Shown one piece after another: positions 61,769 through 64,000 of a stretch of 64,000 nucleotides of DNA (position 1 is its first letter; each line of letters starts with the position of its first letter). This stretch comes from Skeletonema tropicum. Lineage: Eukaryota > Bacillariophyta > Thalassiosirophyceae > Thalassiosirales > Thalassiosiraceae. The stretch is taken from positions 248,001 to 312,000 of the forward strand of contig CM074133.1 in the NCBI GenBank assembly GCA_037178625.1, written 5' to 3'. The translations under genes were made by a program, and so were the position numbers. Below the pieces are notes generated by a model. That model saw only the letters and a program-made list of their open reading frames with translations. It did no database searches and had not been told where the DNA came from.

Positions 61769-64000
61769 TTATCTCATAGAAATCATCATGTTCGAGTCCT
61801 CTGCACCACCTCCAACACCACCCTCCTCACTCTTCTGCAACAACACCACAAACGACAAATGACCCATCCTCGTATCCAACTCTACCCGTCTCGATTCCAC
61901 AAACAAATCCCTCCAACGTTCCCCATACGCACAATCGGCAATGGTTAGTTCATCTCCATCTCTCAACTCGACAATTTCTTGAAAGTAATGGCAGTGTCGT
62001 CCTTTCATGTCGAGTGATTCGGGAGTTATGGATATGGCGAGTGGTTGGTTGTTTTTGAGGAGGGCTACGACGTACCCTCTGTGGAGCGGGGGGATGGAGC
62101 CCATTATGAGGACAGTGGAGGTGGTAGTAGGGTTGTTGTTGTTGACGGTATTGTGAGCAAAGGAACAACTTCCCCTCCAAACAAGTCGATGACCATCCAC
62201 ATCGAAGAGAGATGGTTCACTTGACGTACCACCCCTGCCCCGACCACGAGGAGAGGTGGCGGATCTGGTATGATACCATCGAATTTGACGTTGAGGATTA
62301 TTCGGACCATCATTCCGCACCGTTCGCAACATGTACCTATCCACCTCCATGATATCATCATCAATAAGTAAAAGACTCAAGCATTGAGACACAGCAGAAC
62401 AGAATGGACCCACCTCGGTTCCCTCGGGATGAAGACGACAGTCCCCAGTGGTTCGGATACTCAATTCTGTTCCACTTCGGGGAATGTAGACGACATCATT
62501 GAACATTCCATTTTCAGAGAGGATACTCAGGTCAGACCCACTCAGCCGAGGTTTGTCTTCAAAGACAAATGCACCAACAGCGTGGAGTAATCGTCCCCCA
62601 GCAGATCGTACAGATAATTGGGCACGATGACCTTCCAGCGGTCCTCCACTTAAAACTGGTTGGAATGTAGCATCACGACGACACCCTACGGCTACCCTCC
62701 CCAAAAGAAGGTACTGCCCTGGGTGTGGAAACTCAAGTGTCGATGCATCTGAATAAAGACGCGGTTGGAATGGTGTCGAATCAAAGTCATTCCGTGGTTT
62801 GGTCCAGTGAGCTGTACGGGTGAGGGATCGGTCGAATTCCTCCTGTTGATGATAATGAGAATCGTCATCATGTGAACTCTCTTCATCAAATTGATCAAAT
62901 GCATTTTGAGACGAAGAAGGGCGGCGGTGGTTAGGAGACTTTCGTTCCGGAGACTGGAATGGTGTAAGTCCACTCTTGCTGTTGCTGTGTCGAATACTAC
63001 CTCCTCCTCCTCCTCCTCCTCCTCCCTGACGTGGATGAACGTCAACAAAACCACCATTCCCCTGGTGGACAAATCCAGGAGATTGCTTCAACCTTTCATA
63101 TCTCGCCAATGTATTTCCACACACCTTGAGTAACGTCAAACTATTGACCAAATCCGGCGGACAATCATCCGGCAGTGGACTCTTCTCCCTTGACACCTCA
63201 TCATTCATAAAGCTGACAGATAAGATATCTCCAGCACAGAGTGAGACTACCTCCATCGCCGAGACTGTGGCATAGACTGGATCTTCATTCAGCACTTCAT
63301 CTTCAGTTCGATAGTCCCATAGTCCGGCACGCAATATTGGAAAATGGGTTTGACTCTCATCGACTGCATCCATGACTGTTTGTAATGGTGCTTCAATATT
63401 GACAGTGACGAAATAATCTTCCTCGAGTTCTTTGCTGTGATTTGTATCGTCATCGTCGTCGTCGTCGTCGTCGTCATCATCATGAACTCCTCCTCCACCT
63501 GCACCACCACCCCCACCACCACCAAGATCATTTCCATTCGTAGAACCATCTTCACCAATCCGACCAAGACGTCCTCCCCCCCTCGCCCTATTACTATTCG
63601 TTCTCCTCCTCCTCCTCCTCCTCCTCGCCCGAACACTACGAGTAGTAACCCTCCGATCCTCCTCCTCTTCCTCCCATTTAATCCTCGCCAACGGCGATGG
63701 CAACGCAGCCGCAAATCGTAACAAAAGCAAATACGTCCCATCTTGACCTACCACCATACTCGACGAATGAGTCGGATGATGTGGACGTAAAATGTTGGGG
63801 TTTCCGAATTGACGTGACCATGACCAATTCTTGTAGGTTTCTTCTACATCATTATCGTTATCGGAATCAGATTCTTCACCTTCTTCGGGGTCAACGATAT
63901 CTTCATCGTCATCTTCGGCTAATAATAAATGTTCTTCGTCGTGTTCTTCTTCGTCAATATCTTCAGCATCTTCTTCATCAATGTCTTGGTTGTTATTGTT
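61769..64000 (-). CDS. Large acidic conserved-looking protein, 5' end beyond window
   Basis: The frame continues upstream of the ATG at 63757 without a stop to the window edge (Asp/Glu-rich, then VEETYKNWSWSRQFGNPNIL), so the start is outside. At least 744 residues. Low-complexity tracts: EEEEED, an Arg run, Gly runs and a 12-residue Asp run near 63460. Between them are ordered-looking regions: YFVTVNIEAPLQTVMDAVDE, YATVSAMEVVSLCAGDILSV, GQYLLLGRVAVGCRRDATFQ and, at the C terminus, GYVVALLKNNQPLAISITPE, HCHYFQEIVELRDGDELTIA. I do not recognise the family. Codon-level order suggests a real gene. Confidence 0.75.
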   Translation of the reverse strand, partial: NNNNQDIDEEDAEDIDEEEHDEEHLLLAEDDDEDIVDPEEGEESDSDNDNDVEETYKNWSWSRQFGNPNILRPHHPTHSSSMVVGQDGTYLLLLRFAAALPSPLARIKWEEEEEDRRVTTRSVRARRRRRRRRTNSNRARGGGRLGRIGEDGSTNGNDLGGGGGGGAGGGGVHDDDDDDDDDDDDTNHSKELEEDYFVTVNIEAPLQTVMDAVDESQTHFPILRAGLWDYRTEDEVLNEDPVYATVSAMEVVSLCAGDILSVSFMNDEVSREKSPLPDDCPPDLVNSLTLLKVCGNTLARYERLKQSPGFVHQGNGGFVDVHPRQGGGGGGGGGSIRHSNSKSGLTPFQSPERKSPNHRRPSSSQNAFDQFDEESSHDDDSHYHQQEEFDRSLTRTAHWTKPRNDFDSTPFQPRLYSDASTLEFPHPGQYLLLGRVAVGCRRDATFQPVLSGGPLEGHRAQLSVRSAGGRLLHAVGAFVFEDKPRLSGSDLSILSENGMFNDVVYIPRSGTELSIRTTGDCRLHPEGTEVGPFCSAVSQCLSLLLIDDDIMEVDRYMLRTVRNDGPNNPQRQIRWYHTRSATSPRGRGRGGTSSEPSLFDVDGHRLVWRGSCSFAHNTVNNNNPTTTSTVLIMGSIPPLHRGYVVALLKNNQPLAISITPESLDMKGRHCHYFQEIVELRDGDELTIADCAYGERWRDLFVESRRVELDTRMGHLSFVVLLQKSEEGGVGGGAEDSNMMISMR

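Noticed and set aside
1..64000. CRISPR arrays, prokaryotic operons, riboswitches
   Set aside because: No regularly spaced repeats with spacers, and gene structure with introns is eukaryotic.

Overview
The window is nuclear DNA of a eukaryotic microalga, most likely a diatom or close photosynthetic stramenopile. It has GT-AG introns of about 90-330 bases and short intergenic gaps. It carries a plastid-type SufE-BolA fusion with a targeting-like leader and diatom-style decayed ankyrin-like fragments, and the rest is dense in transposable elements. No CRISPR array, rRNA, prokaryotic operon or confident tRNA gene was seen.

Layout. 0-6.7 kb: decayed gene fragments and direct repeats, plus four tandem palindromic hairpins whose arms change in a compensatory way. 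6.7-12.1 kb: real genes: an ER DnaJ/TPR co-chaperone, divergent from SufE-BolA, then a GT92-like glycosyltransferase. 12.1-16.7 kb: a degenerate gene, a 33-bp inverted repeat, a copied scrap of the RBMX2 gene found at 61 kb, and a 1.75-kb element with 31-bp terminal inverted repeats and an unrecognised Cys-rich protein. 16.7-23.0 kb: a Penelope-like retroelement (ORF1 plus reverse transcriptase, minus strand) with a candidate -1 frameshift site joining the ORFs, four type I hammerhead ribozymes, tandem and inverted terminal units, and a 134-bp target duplication in the 3' end of a glycosyltransferase-like gene. 25.5-31.5 kb: a three-level nest, with a tRNA-headed SINE split by a small LTR element that contains a GC-rich TIR element (H1) carrying PIF1-helicase pieces. 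33.2-52.7 kb: a 3.7-kb segment duplicated almost identically 11.8 kb apart, separated by a Copia-like element that is itself interrupted by H2, a relative of H1. A further 3.5-kb insertion-like segment and scrambled partial copies follow. 53-64 kb: host genes again: SEH1 (a WD40 blade missing, frameshifted), a tandem HMG-box protein, an ABC half-transporter, RBMX2/IST3 and a partial acidic protein. A 5'-truncated LINE with an 18-bp target duplication sits just upstream of the HMG gene.

How the parts relate. The LINE 3' end at 54.5 kb shares its tail with the SINE at 25.5/31.2 kb and with remnants in the 3.7-kb duplication, which implies a LINE/SINE partnership. Four separate insertions or segments are bounded by unusually long direct duplications (92-190 bp). 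The most notable system is the hammerhead-bearing Penelope-like element: one truncated unit begins exactly at the predicted ribozyme cleavage site.
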